NCBI GenBank assembly: GCA_036620675.1
Contig: JAZHEE010000021.1
Reading direction: 5' to 3' (one strand)
DNA: 64,000 bases
Source: Jejubacter sp036620675
Lineage (GTDB): Bacteria > Pseudomonadota > Gammaproteobacteria > Enterobacterales > Enterobacteriaceae
Shown here piece by piece: positions 42,147 to 50,963 of the stretch (position 1 is the stretch's first letter; each line of letters begins with the position of its first letter). The notes under the pieces are model-generated. The model did not search any database and was not told the DNA's origin. It saw only the letters and a list, made by a program, of their open reading frames with translations. Position numbers and translations under genes: made by a program.

Positions 42147-45100
42147 CCGATTATCTCCAGCAGGGCCTGCAGCGGGTGACGAATGCCGCTGCCCTCTACC
42201 CGTTTAACCTGGCTACGGCAGGAGTAGCCGGTCGCCAGGCAGCGGTTACGCGGTAACTTTTGCAGCGCCTGATGCCAGGAAAGTTCATAAATCCCCAGCG
42301 AATTCGCCAGGTTGCTGGTTTCATGACCGTAGGTGCCCGCCATACCACAGCAGCCCACGCTGACGCTTTCGAGCTGCGCCCCCATTTGGCGGAAAATCGC
42401 CCCCCACTGCGCCGCCGCGCCGGGTAGCGCCGTCGCTTCGGTACAGTGGCCGAACAGATACCAGGCTTCACCGCATGGGTTCTGCGCTTCTCTGCCTTCC
42501 AGCGCCCCGGTCAGCCATTCATGCACCAGCTGTACCTGGAAGTCGCCGCGATCGCTCCCCAGGGTCTGACGATACTCATCGCGATAGCAAAGCACCAGTG
42601 CCGGATCGACCCCCACCATCGGCATACCCAACTGCGCGACGCGGTTAAGAAAATCGGCAGTCTTGCGGGCGGTACGGGCGAAGCGCTGCAGGAATCCCTT
42701 GATATGCTGCGCCTTACCGTTAGGGGAAAACGGCAGTATCACCGGCTGCCAGCCCAGCTTTTCCGCCAGCCGCACCAGATCCGCCACCACCTGAGCGTCA
42801 TAGTAGCTGGTGAAGGGATCCTGAACGATGAGCAGCGTACGGCTGCGCTCCTCCACGCTGAGTTTTTCCAGTTGCTCCAGGGTCATCCCCGCCGAGCGAT
42901 GCCCCACCAGCTGCTGTTGCAAAGTAGGCACCGACAGCGCGGGCAGATCCACCATGCCAATGCGGTTACGCACCAGATGACGAACCCAGGGCTGGCCCAT
43001 AAAGAAGTTAAAGGTTCGCGGCGCCCGCGCCATTAGCGGCGCATAGCTTTCCACCGTCGCCACCAGATGGTCGCGTACCGGGCGCAGATAGCGGGTGTGA
43101 TAAAGCTGCAGGAAGCGGGAACGGAACGCCGGAACGTCGATTTTGATTGGGCACTGAGTGGAACAGGCTTTACAGGCCAGACAGCCCGACATCGCCGTTT
43201 TCACCTCATGGGAAAAATCATACTCTCCCTTCTTCGCATGCCACGAATTGCGGGTGCGCTCAATCAGGCTGCGTAATGTGGTGCGCTTATCCGGCAGCTC
43301 TTTTTCAAGCAGCAACGGATCGACGCCGCGCTCCGCCAGCAGGCGCAGCCACTCCCGCACCAGGGTGGCGCGCCCTTTCGGCGAATGGATGCGCTGACGG
43401 GTGATCTTCATCGAGGGGCACATCGGGCTTTTGGCATCGAAGTTAAAGCATAAGCCGTTGCCGTTACACTCCAGCGCGCCGCGCCAGGAGCTGCGCACCG
43501 CCAGCGGGATCTGGCGATCCCAGGTGCCGCGCTTTGCCGCATCCACCTTCATCATAGGTTCATCAACGCCCAGCGGCGGGCAGATTTTCCCGGGGTTCAG
43601 CCGGTTATCCGGGTCGAAGGCCGCCTTAATGCGACGCAGCTCTTCGTACAGCGTTTCCCCGAAGAAGGCCGGGCTGTATTCGGCCCGAAAGCCTTTACCG
43701 TGTTCGCCCCACAGCAGACCACCGTAGCGGGCGGTGAGCGCCACCACCTCATCGGAAAGCCGCTTCATCAGCAGTTCCTGCTGGGGGTCGCACATATCCA
43801 GCGCCGGACGGACGTGCAGCACCCCGGCGTCCACGTGGCCAAACATACCGTAGCTCAGACCATGGCTGTCGAGCAGCGCGCGAAATTCAACAATATAATC
43901 AGCCAGATGTTCGGGCGGCACGCAGGTATCTTCCGCAAAGGGGACTGGCTTGGCCTGCCCCGGTGCGTTACCCAGCAGACCCACTGCTTTTTTGCGCATC
44001 GCGTAAATACGTTCGATATCGGCGAGCTCGCGGCACAGCTGCCAGCCAATCACGCCCCCCTCGCCCGCCGCCATCAGCCCGTCGAGCCGCTGGCACAGCT
44101 GTTCGACCTGGTGGTCAATCTGCGCCTCGTCATCACCGGCGAATTCGACGATATTCAGTCCCAGCATAGTTTTATCCGGCACGTCGGCGATAAGTTGACT
44201 CACCGAATGCCAGACGATGTCTTCACGCGCCAGATTCAACACCTTCGAATCCACGGTCTCTACCGACAGCGCTTTCGCCTCCACCATAAAAGGCGCGTTA
44301 CGCAGCGCCGAATCGAAGGCGTCATATTTAACGTTCACCAGACGACGCACCTTCGGCAACGGCGTGATATCCAGCTTTGCTTCTGTGATAAAGGCCAGCG
44401 TCCCCTCGGAGCCGGTCAGAATCCGCGTCAGGTCGACGTGGGTCATCTCATCGTCGAAGACGTGGCGCAAATCGTAACCGGTCAGGAAGCGGTTAAGGGG
44501 CGGAAATTTATCGAGAATAAGCTGACGCTGGCTGCGACAGCGTTCCACCACGGTGCGGTAAATGCGCCCGGTTTGCGTCTCTTCACGCCCCAGCTCCTCT
44601 GCCAGCGTCATGGGTAATGCCCGGGTATCCAGAATTTCGCCGCCCAGCAGCACCGCCCGCAATCCAAGGACGTGATCGGAGGTTTTACCGTATACCAGCG
44701 ATCCCTGGCCGGAAGCGTCGGTATTGATCATGCCTCCCAGGGTGGCGCGGTTGCTGGTGGAAAGCTCCGGTGAAAAAAAATAGCCGAACGGCTTCAGGTA
44801 CTGATTGAGCTGATCCTTAATCACTCCGGCCTCGACCCGCACCCACCCCTGTTCGGGGTTAATCTCGATAATGCGATTCATGTAGCGCGACATATCGACG
44901 ATGATGCCCCGGTTCAGGGACTGGCCGTTCGTGCCGGTACCGCCGCCGCGCGGGGTAAAGACCAGGCTCTTAAAGCGATTGTCGTCCGCCAGTCGGGCAA
45001 TAAGCGCCACATCGGCCGTTGAGCGGGGAAACAGTACCGCATCCGGCATTAGCTGATAAACGCTATTGTCGGTGGCCATGGTTAGCCGGTCAGCGTAGCT

Positions 45101-45199
45101 GGTGGCGGTATCGCCGGTAAAACCCTGTTGCTCCAGTTCCTGCAAAAAGCTGAGCACCAGTTGCACAAGGCCTGGCGCCTGAGAAATCTGTGGGATCAT
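42143..45199 (-). CDS. ydiJ: FAD/Fe-S D-2-hydroxyglutarate dehydrogenase-type oxidoreductase YdiJ
   Basis: 1018-residue fusion. An N-terminal FAD-binding PCMH domain (FTPRGGGTGTNGQSLNRGIIVDMSR) is followed by a FAD-linked oxidase C-terminal domain, a ferredoxin-type segment (CLACKACSTQCPIKIDVP) and a C-terminal cysteine-rich CCG region (CCGMAGTYGHE). The E. coli enzyme YdiJ oxidises D-2-hydroxyglutarate. Upstream gene of menI; length equals E. coli (1018). Confidence 0.95.
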   Translation of the reverse strand: MIPQISQAPGLVQLVLSFLQELEQQGFTGDTATSYADRLTMATDNSVYQLMPDAVLFPRSTADVALIARLADDNRFKSLVFTPRGGGTGTNGQSLNRGIIVDMSRYMNRIIEINPEQGWVRVEAGVIKDQLNQYLKPFGYFFSPELSTSNRATLGGMINTDASGQGSLVYGKTSDHVLGLRAVLLGGEILDTRALPMTLAEELGREETQTGRIYRTVVERCRSQRQLILDKFPPLNRFLTGYDLRHVFDDEMTHVDLTRILTGSEGTLAFITEAKLDITPLPKVRRLVNVKYDAFDSALRNAPFMVEAKALSVETVDSKVLNLAREDIVWHSVSQLIADVPDKTMLGLNIVEFAGDDEAQIDHQVEQLCQRLDGLMAAGEGGVIGWQLCRELADIERIYAMRKKAVGLLGNAPGQAKPVPFAEDTCVPPEHLADYIVEFRALLDSHGLSYGMFGHVDAGVLHVRPALDMCDPQQELLMKRLSDEVVALTARYGGLLWGEHGKGFRAEYSPAFFGETLYEELRRIKAAFDPDNRLNPGKICPPLGVDEPMMKVDAAKRGTWDRQIPLAVRSSWRGALECNGNGLCFNFDAKSPMCPSMKITRQRIHSPKGRATLVREWLRLLAERGVDPLLLEKELPDKRTTLRSLIERTRNSWHAKKGEYDFSHEVKTAMSGCLACKACSTQCPIKIDVPAFRSRFLQLYHTRYLRPVRDHLVATVESYAPLMARAPRTFNFFMGQPWVRHLVRNRIGMVDLPALSVPTLQQQLVGHRSAGMTLEQLEKLSVEERSRTLLIVQDPFTSYYDAQVVADLVRLAEKLGWQPVILPFSPNGKAQHIKGFLQRFARTARKTADFLNRVAQLGMPMVGVDPALVLCYRDEYRQTLGSDRGDFQVQLVHEWLTGALEGREAQNPCGEAWYLFGHCTEATALPGAAAQWGAIFRQMGAQLESVSVGCCGMAGTYGHETSNLANSLGIYELSWHQALQKLPRNRCLATGYSCRSQVKRVEGSGIRHPLQALLEIIG

Positions 45200-45400
45200 T
45201 AGTGGTGACCCTGTCTGTACATTGAGTGTTGTGAGTTATCGTTTGCGTAGCCGCAGCCATAGGTTGTATCACATTTTTTCCATTCGCGCTGCCGCCGTGC
45301 AGGATAATGAGACTGTGCAAACTGGCTGAAATACATCATCATTATGCAATCGAACTCTCTCATTACCGCACCCGCCGGGTGCCTGCAAGGATACTTTAAT

Positions 45401-46522
45401 ATGGTTATGAATCGACGGCCCGTGGATGTGCCTCAGATCCTGCTGTCCGTACTGTTTCTGATGGTGATGATCGTCGCTTGTTTATGGATTGTGCGCCCCT
45501 TTATTCTGGGCTTCGCCTGGGCGGGTACGGTAGTTATCGCCACCTGGCCGCTGCTGATTAAGCTCCAGAAACTGCTGTGGGGACGTCGCTCTCTGGCCGT
45601 CCTTGTGATGATGCTGATTCTGATTCTGGTTTTCGTACTGCCCTTCGCCCTGCTGGTCAACAGCGTGGTGGAGAGCAGCGGCCCGCTGGTGCACTGGGCG
45701 ACGAGCGGCCATATGACGCTGCCAACCCTGGAGTGGCTGAAGTCCATTCCGATGGTGGGCGACAAGCTCTATTCCAGCTGGAATACCCTGGTGGAAAGCG
45801 GCGGCCACGCCATTATGGATAAGGTACGCCCCTATATCGGCACCACCACCACCTGGTTTATCGGCCAGGCGGCCCATATCGGTCGATTTCTGATGCACTG
45901 CGGCCTGATGCTGCTGTTCAGCGTGCTGCTTTACTGGCGCGGCGAACAGGTAGCCTACGGTCTGCGTCATTTTGCCTGCCGCCTGGCGGCGCGGCGCGGC
46001 GATGCCGCAGTGATTCTGGCGGCCCAGGCCGTTCGCGCCGTGGCGCTGGGTGTGGTCGTTACCGCGCTGGTTCAGGGCGTGCTGGGCGGCGTTGGTCTGG
46101 CAGTCTCCGGCATTCCCTACGCCACGCTACTGGCGGTAGTGATGATTCTCTCCTGTCTGATTCAGTTGGGGCCGCTGCCGGTGCTGGTACCGGCCATCAT
46201 CTGGCTCTACTGGAGCGGCGACACCACCTGGGGCACCGTGCTGCTGGTCTGGAGCTGCCTGGTGGGCACCCTGGATAACGTTCTGCGCCCGGTGTTGATT
46301 CGCATGGGCGCCGACCTGCCGATGGTGCTTATCCTCTCCGGCGTTATCGGCGGCATGATCGCCTTCGGAATGATCGGTCTGTTTATCGGTCCGGTGGCTC
46401 TGGCAGTCTCCTGGCGGGTTTACTCAGTCTGGGTAGCCGAAGCTCCGCTACCTGATGAGGATCCCGACAAGGTCGTGGAGATTCTGGAAGAGCCGGAAGA
46501 AGAGCCGGAAGAGGCTCAGTAA
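45401..46522 (+). CDS. ydiK: AI-2E family transporter-type membrane protein YdiK
   Basis: 373-residue inner membrane protein of the UPF0118/AI-2E exporter family with about seven or eight hydrophobic helices and a soluble segment between the third and fourth. Start 45401 (MVMNRRPVDVPQ) aligns with E. coli MVNVRQPRDVAQ; the ORF extends 19 codons further upstream without support. The C-terminus is acidic (EEPEEEPEEAQ). Substrate uncertain. Confidence 0.92.
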   Translation: MVMNRRPVDVPQILLSVLFLMVMIVACLWIVRPFILGFAWAGTVVIATWPLLIKLQKLLWGRRSLAVLVMMLILILVFVLPFALLVNSVVESSGPLVHWATSGHMTLPTLEWLKSIPMVGDKLYSSWNTLVESGGHAIMDKVRPYIGTTTTWFIGQAAHIGRFLMHCGLMLLFSVLLYWRGEQVAYGLRHFACRLAARRGDAAVILAAQAVRAVALGVVVTALVQGVLGGVGLAVSGIPYATLLAVVMILSCLIQLGPLPVLVPAIIWLYWSGDTTWGTVLLVWSCLVGTLDNVLRPVLIRMGADLPMVLILSGVIGGMIAFGMIGLFIGPVALAVSWRVYSVWVAEAPLPDEDPDKVVEILEEPEEEPEEAQ

Positions 46523-46532
46523 GACTAAGAAA

Positions 46533-46551
46533 AGGCGGGAAAACCCCGCCT
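46533..46551 (+). terminator. ydiK terminator hairpin
   Basis: Stem AGGCGGG/CCCGCCT with loop AAAAC shortly after ydiK. Followed by ATTGGTTAG, so the T tract is poor. Confidence 0.45.
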
Positions 46552-46650
46552 ATTGGTTAGAAAATCTTATCTAATACGCGCATAATTTAATCAATTACCA
46601 TCAGATTTATCTAATGCACACCCGGATTTCTTAAAAGAGATTAACGATTG

Positions 46651-46691
46651 AGAGGAATCCGATCGACGCCATCCCGGGCACTGCCTACTAT
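46651..46691 (+). promoter_or_regulatory. rprA promoter with candidate RcsB box
   Basis: -10 TACTAT (46686-46691) and a weak -35-like TCGACG (46663-46668) at 17-base spacing. AGAGGAATCCGA (46651-46662) abuts the -35; it resembles the RcsB sites at RcsB-activated promoters. In E. coli rprA is directly activated by RcsB. Confidence 0.55.
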
Positions 46692-46697
46692 TAGCCG

Positions 46698-46804
46698 CAT
46701 ATTATAGATCAACGCCTTGATTTATAAGCATGGAAATCCCCTGAGTGATACAACGAATTGCTGTGTGTAGTCTTTGCCCATCTCTTACGATGGGCCTTTT
46801 TTTT
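46698..46804 (+). ncRNA. rprA: RprA small regulatory RNA
   Basis: About 107 bases. The central part TGATTTATAAGCATGGAAAT and the next stretch through GTGTGTAGTCTTTGCCCATC are nearly identical to E. coli RprA, which activates rpoS translation through Hfq. The 5' hairpin (TTATAGATCAA/TTGATTTATAA) and the terminator (GCCCATC/GATGGGC followed by eight T) are kept. Same position as in E. coli, directly after ydiK. The 5' end is inferred from the alignment. Confidence 0.93.
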
Positions 46805-46866
46805 CCGACGACACAGGGTGGCGGTGCAGTTGGTCACTACCGCACTCGCCACATCATCCTTAACCG

Positions 46867-49245
46867 CTAAGCGAGTACCTCACACCGGCTGAGCATCCGC
46901 CAGCGGCTGGCAAGATGGCGCATATCACCCTCCAGATATACCCTGGCACGCTGACGAATATCACCGCTGGAGGCGCCAACCATAATCTCAAACACCCCCG
47001 GTTCCACCACCCGTTCGTTGTCTTGCCCGGTAAAGCTCAGCATATCGACAGGCACAGAGAAACGCAGCGTCGCCTGCTCGCCAGGCGCCAGATGTATCCG
47101 CCCAAACGCCTTAAGCTCCATGATCGGGCGCACCAGCGACGCCAGCTCGTCGCGCACGTAAAGCTGCACCACTTCGCTGCCCGCCACGGCGCCGCTATTG
47201 CGAACGTTCAACTGCGCGACGATCTCGCTCTCCTCATCGTTGGCCACCCGCTCGGCGGCCAGGGTCAGCTCACCGTAGTCAAAGGTTGTCCAGCTTTTGC
47301 CATAGCCGAAGGGATAACGAGCACCGAAATGAAACGCCAGCGGCGTACCGCCGCTCTTCAGCTTATGGTTGTAATAGTACGGCATGGCCCCGGCGCTCTT
47401 CGGTACCGAAACGACAAGCCGCCCCTGCGGCTCCGCTACGCCGGTCAGCACATCGGCAATGGCATATCCCCCCTCCTGACCCGGCGCCCAGGCCATCAGC
47501 AGCGCGGCGACCCTATCCTCATAGCCGTTCAGATGATAGGGGCGCCCGCCGGTCATCACCACCACGACCGGAGTGCCGCTCTCTACTAACGCTTCCAGCA
47601 ACTGCTGCTGAACGCCGGGCAGTGCCAGGCTGTCGGTATCCGAACCTTCGCCTACTGTACCGCTCTGGAACAGTCCCGCCAGATCCCCCACGCACAGCAC
47701 CACCACATCGCTGCTTTCCGCCAGCGCCGCCGCTTGCGGAATAAGCGAGGTATCGCGGGATACCGGCGACTGCTGCTGCGGCTTATCGGTACTTTCACCC
47801 GGGAATACCGGCGCTCCCGCCATGCGCTGCTCGATAATATGGCAGCCTCTGGCATAGCTGACCCGTTCTTCCCCCAGAGCTTCGCGCAGCGCCTGGAGCG
47901 GCGTAGTGACCTGGGGCGCCTGATCCAGCCAGTCGCTGATAATCAGGTGTACCGGAAAACTATAGCCGCTCAGCAGCGCCAGCGGATCGTCCGCCGTCGG
48001 CCCAATCACCGCCACCCGGGAGGCATCGCGCAGCGGCAGAATGCCGTTATTTTCCAGCAGCGTCATGGAGCGGGTCGCCACCTCGCGCGCCAGACGGCGA
48101 CTCTCATCCGACTGCAAAGCAATAGCGCTTTCATCGGTATAAGGCTGTTCAAATAGCCCCAGCCGGAACTTTTCGGTCAGGATACGGGCCACAACCTCGT
48201 CCACTTTCTGCTGGCTTATCAGCCCGCGCTCCAGCGCTTCGCCCAGATGGCGCGCACAGTCATCTTTCGGCAGTTCAATATCCAGCCCGGCATTCCAGGC
48301 CAGCGCGGCAGACTCAGCCGGCCCCGCAGAAACGCCATGGTGCTGATGCAGCAGGCTAACGCCGCCGTAATCCGCAACGATAAGGCCATCAAATCCCCAG
48401 CGCTCGCGCAGCACTTCCGTGAGTAGAAACGCATCCGAATGGGCGGGCTGATTATCAATATCGTGATAGGCGGGCATGACCGATCCGGCATTCGCCAGTT
48501 TTACCGCCATCTCAAAGGGCAGCAGGAAGGTGTCATTCAGCTCGCGAAAACCGATATGCACCGGGGCATGGTTGCGGGCCCCTTCGCTGAACGAGTGGCC
48601 GACATAGTGCTTAAGGGTGGCCAGCAGGGATCGGTCCCGCCCCTGTAACCCCTGGACATAGCGGGTGGCCATCAGCCCCACCAGCCAGGGATCCTCGCCG
48701 AAAGTCTCCTCGGTTCGCCCCCAGCGCACGTCCCGTGAGACATCCAGTACCGGCGCCAGCCCCTGGTGACAGCCCACGGCCCGGGCTTCGGCGCCGATAG
48801 CGGCGGCTACCGCCTCCACCAGCGTCGGGTCCCAGCTCGATCCGTAATTCAGCGGCGAAGGAAACAGGGTCGCGTCCTTGCACAGCAGCCCCACCAGACA
48901 CTCTTCATGAAACAGCGCCGGAATCCCCAGGCGAGTCTCTTCCACCAGCGTTTTCTGGAGCCGGTTAGCGGCACGAACCCCCTGTTGCGGGCTGACGATA
49001 TGAGTGCCTAAGGGCCGGGTTATCTGCCCCACGCCCAGTTTCAGGCGTTCCTGCAGTGCCGCCTGTTCGCTGACGCCGGCAAAGGTATCGCTCAAATCAC
49101 TCCGTTCCCGATGCTGACCGTCCGGCGACAGAATCAGCCAGAACGCGTGCATCTGGGCGAATTTCTCCTCCGGGGTCATGCGCGCCAGCAGATCGGCGAC
49201 GCGTTCAGCGACAGGACGGGTAGGATCCTTATAAATTGCGGTCAT
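46867..49245 (-). CDS. Glycoside hydrolase family 3 beta-glycosidase
   Basis: 792-residue enzyme with no signal peptide, so probably cytoplasmic. GH3 order: N-terminal TIM barrel (residues 1-380; LKHYVGHS at 212-218; nucleophile Asp292 in GLIVADYGGVS), an alpha/beta sandwich domain (from about 400; TLLENNGILPL, VIGPTADDP), and a C-terminal fibronectin-III-like domain (from about 670; VVQLYVRDELASLVRPIMELKAF). Likely a beta-glucosidase or beta-xylosidase acting on imported oligosaccharides, given the overlapping sugar symporter gene. E. coli has other genes here (ydiL and beyond). Confidence 0.9.
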   Translation of the reverse strand: MTAIYKDPTRPVAERVADLLARMTPEEKFAQMHAFWLILSPDGQHRERSDLSDTFAGVSEQAALQERLKLGVGQITRPLGTHIVSPQQGVRAANRLQKTLVEETRLGIPALFHEECLVGLLCKDATLFPSPLNYGSSWDPTLVEAVAAAIGAEARAVGCHQGLAPVLDVSRDVRWGRTEETFGEDPWLVGLMATRYVQGLQGRDRSLLATLKHYVGHSFSEGARNHAPVHIGFRELNDTFLLPFEMAVKLANAGSVMPAYHDIDNQPAHSDAFLLTEVLRERWGFDGLIVADYGGVSLLHQHHGVSAGPAESAALAWNAGLDIELPKDDCARHLGEALERGLISQQKVDEVVARILTEKFRLGLFEQPYTDESAIALQSDESRRLAREVATRSMTLLENNGILPLRDASRVAVIGPTADDPLALLSGYSFPVHLIISDWLDQAPQVTTPLQALREALGEERVSYARGCHIIEQRMAGAPVFPGESTDKPQQQSPVSRDTSLIPQAAALAESSDVVVLCVGDLAGLFQSGTVGEGSDTDSLALPGVQQQLLEALVESGTPVVVVMTGGRPYHLNGYEDRVAALLMAWAPGQEGGYAIADVLTGVAEPQGRLVVSVPKSAGAMPYYYNHKLKSGGTPLAFHFGARYPFGYGKSWTTFDYGELTLAAERVANDEESEIVAQLNVRNSGAVAGSEVVQLYVRDELASLVRPIMELKAFGRIHLAPGEQATLRFSVPVDMLSFTGQDNERVVEPGVFEIMVGASSGDIRQRARVYLEGDMRHLASRWRMLSRCEVLA

Positions 49246-50638
49246 GCGTTAGCTCCTGGGTTACGGGTAAAGACGGGGCTGCTTCAGGATTTTTCTGACG
49301 GCGGGCGGCCAGTTCATCGGCGATATCGGCCACCCGGCGACTGTTCAGTTGGTAGAAGCACAATAACAGCGCCATAGTTAAAAACAGCCCGGCAGGGATC
49401 AGCGTAAAGAGTCCATTAATGGTGGTCAGCACCTGAGGCGTTTGCTGCTGGATATTGGGCAGGTAATCCACCATTCCCAACACCCAGCCCACCACGGCGC
49501 CCCCCAGAGCCAGTCCCATCTTAATGGCGAACAGCGCGCTGGAGAAAACCAGCCCGTCCAGCCGACGGCCGGTGCGCTGCTCTTCATAGTCAACCACATC
49601 AGAGAACATACTCCACTGCAAAGGCGTGGTGAGATTTTGAATAAAACTGAAGATAAGATTCAGGACAAAAATAAGCCACAGCGCCGTCGGCGGTAAAAAG
49701 AATATAGAACCACCGATCGCCACAAAGCATAAAATCGTCCACTGATAGCAGCGAACCCGGTCGAATTTACCGAGCAGTTTTTCTGATAATAACGCCCCCA
49801 GCATCGAAGCCACCATGCCCGAAACAATAAACGCGAATACCAGTTCCGGGCGTAATAAAACATACTTCACATAATAGAGCGTGGCAGAGCCGCGAGTAAC
49901 GACGGCGGTCAACAGTAAAATATTAAACAGAAATACGATCCGCCACTGCTGATTAGCCACCAGCAGTTTGATATCGCCCCACATTGAACCGCTGGAGTCG
50001 CTGCGCGGAGAATAGCGCTCCTTTGTCATCGCAAAGCAGCAGAAAAATAGCGTGACGCCCAATAACCCCATCAGCCCCATCGCGAAGAAGTAGCCCTTTC
50101 GGGCATCGCCCTGGCCCAGCCAGGCTACCAGCGGCAGCGCTATCACCGTCACCGCCAGACCGCCGACAAACGACAGCGCAAAGCGCCAGGATTGCAGCGA
50201 ATGGCGCTCGCGCGGATCCAGCGTCAGGGCGCCGGGCATGGCGCAGTAGGGAACGTTAATAGCGGAATAGACCAGGCTTAACAGAGCGTAAGTTACACAG
50301 GCATAAAGCGTTTTTCCTGTAGTACCGAGATCCGGCACATAGAAGGTAATCATACAGCTCACCCCAAAAGGAATGGCGAACCATAGCAACCAGGGACGAA
50401 AGCGTCCGTAGCGGGTTTGAGTGCGATCCACCAGCGCGCCGATACAGGGGTCGAGGCAGGCATCCAGCGCGCGCACCACCAGAAACATGGTGCCCATCAC
50501 TGCGGCGGAAAGACCAAATACGTCGGTGTAAAACCAGGCCAGAAACAGCGTGGCCGTCTGCCAGACCAGCGCGCTGGCCATATCCCCCAGACCATAGCCA
50601 ATCTTGTCCCGGGTGGTTAATACTGAAACGGTCGTCAT
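49229..50638 (-). CDS. GPH-family glycoside:cation symporter
   Basis: 469-residue membrane protein of the MelB/XynP/YicJ family with 12 hydrophobic helices. Signatures include KIGYGLGDMASALVWQT at the N-terminus, the cation-site region DACLDPCIGALVDRTQTRYGRFRPW and FSDVVDYEEQRTGRRLDGLVFSS late. It would import a glucoside or xyloside with Na+ or H+. Its end overlaps the GH3 gene by 17 bases, so transporter and hydrolase form an uptake-and-cleavage operon. Confidence 0.92.
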   Translation of the reverse strand: MTTVSVLTTRDKIGYGLGDMASALVWQTATLFLAWFYTDVFGLSAAVMGTMFLVVRALDACLDPCIGALVDRTQTRYGRFRPWLLWFAIPFGVSCMITFYVPDLGTTGKTLYACVTYALLSLVYSAINVPYCAMPGALTLDPRERHSLQSWRFALSFVGGLAVTVIALPLVAWLGQGDARKGYFFAMGLMGLLGVTLFFCCFAMTKERYSPRSDSSGSMWGDIKLLVANQQWRIVFLFNILLLTAVVTRGSATLYYVKYVLLRPELVFAFIVSGMVASMLGALLSEKLLGKFDRVRCYQWTILCFVAIGGSIFFLPPTALWLIFVLNLIFSFIQNLTTPLQWSMFSDVVDYEEQRTGRRLDGLVFSSALFAIKMGLALGGAVVGWVLGMVDYLPNIQQQTPQVLTTINGLFTLIPAGLFLTMALLLCFYQLNSRRVADIADELAARRQKNPEAAPSLPVTQELTHDRNL

Positions 50639-50727
50639 CGATTTTGCGCCTTATTCCATTAGCCAAAACGTCGCGACGTACCGCTCAGATATTCTGCCCG
50701 TCGCCCACTAAACGACCTTCAGTATTG

Positions 50728-50764
50728 TTAACATTCTACTAACCAACAATTGTCAAAATTGACA
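50728..50764 (-). promoter_or_regulatory. Promoter/operator of the GH3-GPH operon
   Basis: On the minus strand TTGACA (50751-50756) and TGTTAA (50728-50733) stand 17 bases apart. The -35 is one arm of an inverted repeat TGTCAA-AA-TTGACA (50751-50764) that could be a repressor site. Confidence 0.45.
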
Positions 50765-50918
50765 GCCGGATTATGTTTTTTATTTTTAACTCCGTAATTG
50801 TGATGGCGCGCAAAATAACAAAAATACGAATATCCTTAATGCATAGCCCATAACCTGACGACTAACCGCCACCACAAAATAAAAAGGCGCCAGCTTCCGG
50901 TTTGTCAATGCCAGATAT

Positions 50919-50944
50919 AAAAAAGGCCCCTCGATGAGGAGCCT
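50919..50944 (-). terminator. ppsA terminator
   Basis: Stem GGCTCCTC/GAGGGGCC (one G-U pair) with loop ATC on the minus strand, followed by six T, about 20 bases after ppsA. Confidence 0.8.
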
Positions 50945-50963
50945 GTTGATTAACTGCATCGGC

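Larger units (their letters stand above)
50639..50963. other. GPH symporter-ppsA intergenic region
   Basis: 325 bases. It holds the promoter of the symporter operon (50728-50764), an AT-rich stretch around 50765-50880 and the ppsA terminator. No regulator gene adjoins the sugar operon. Confidence 0.6.
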
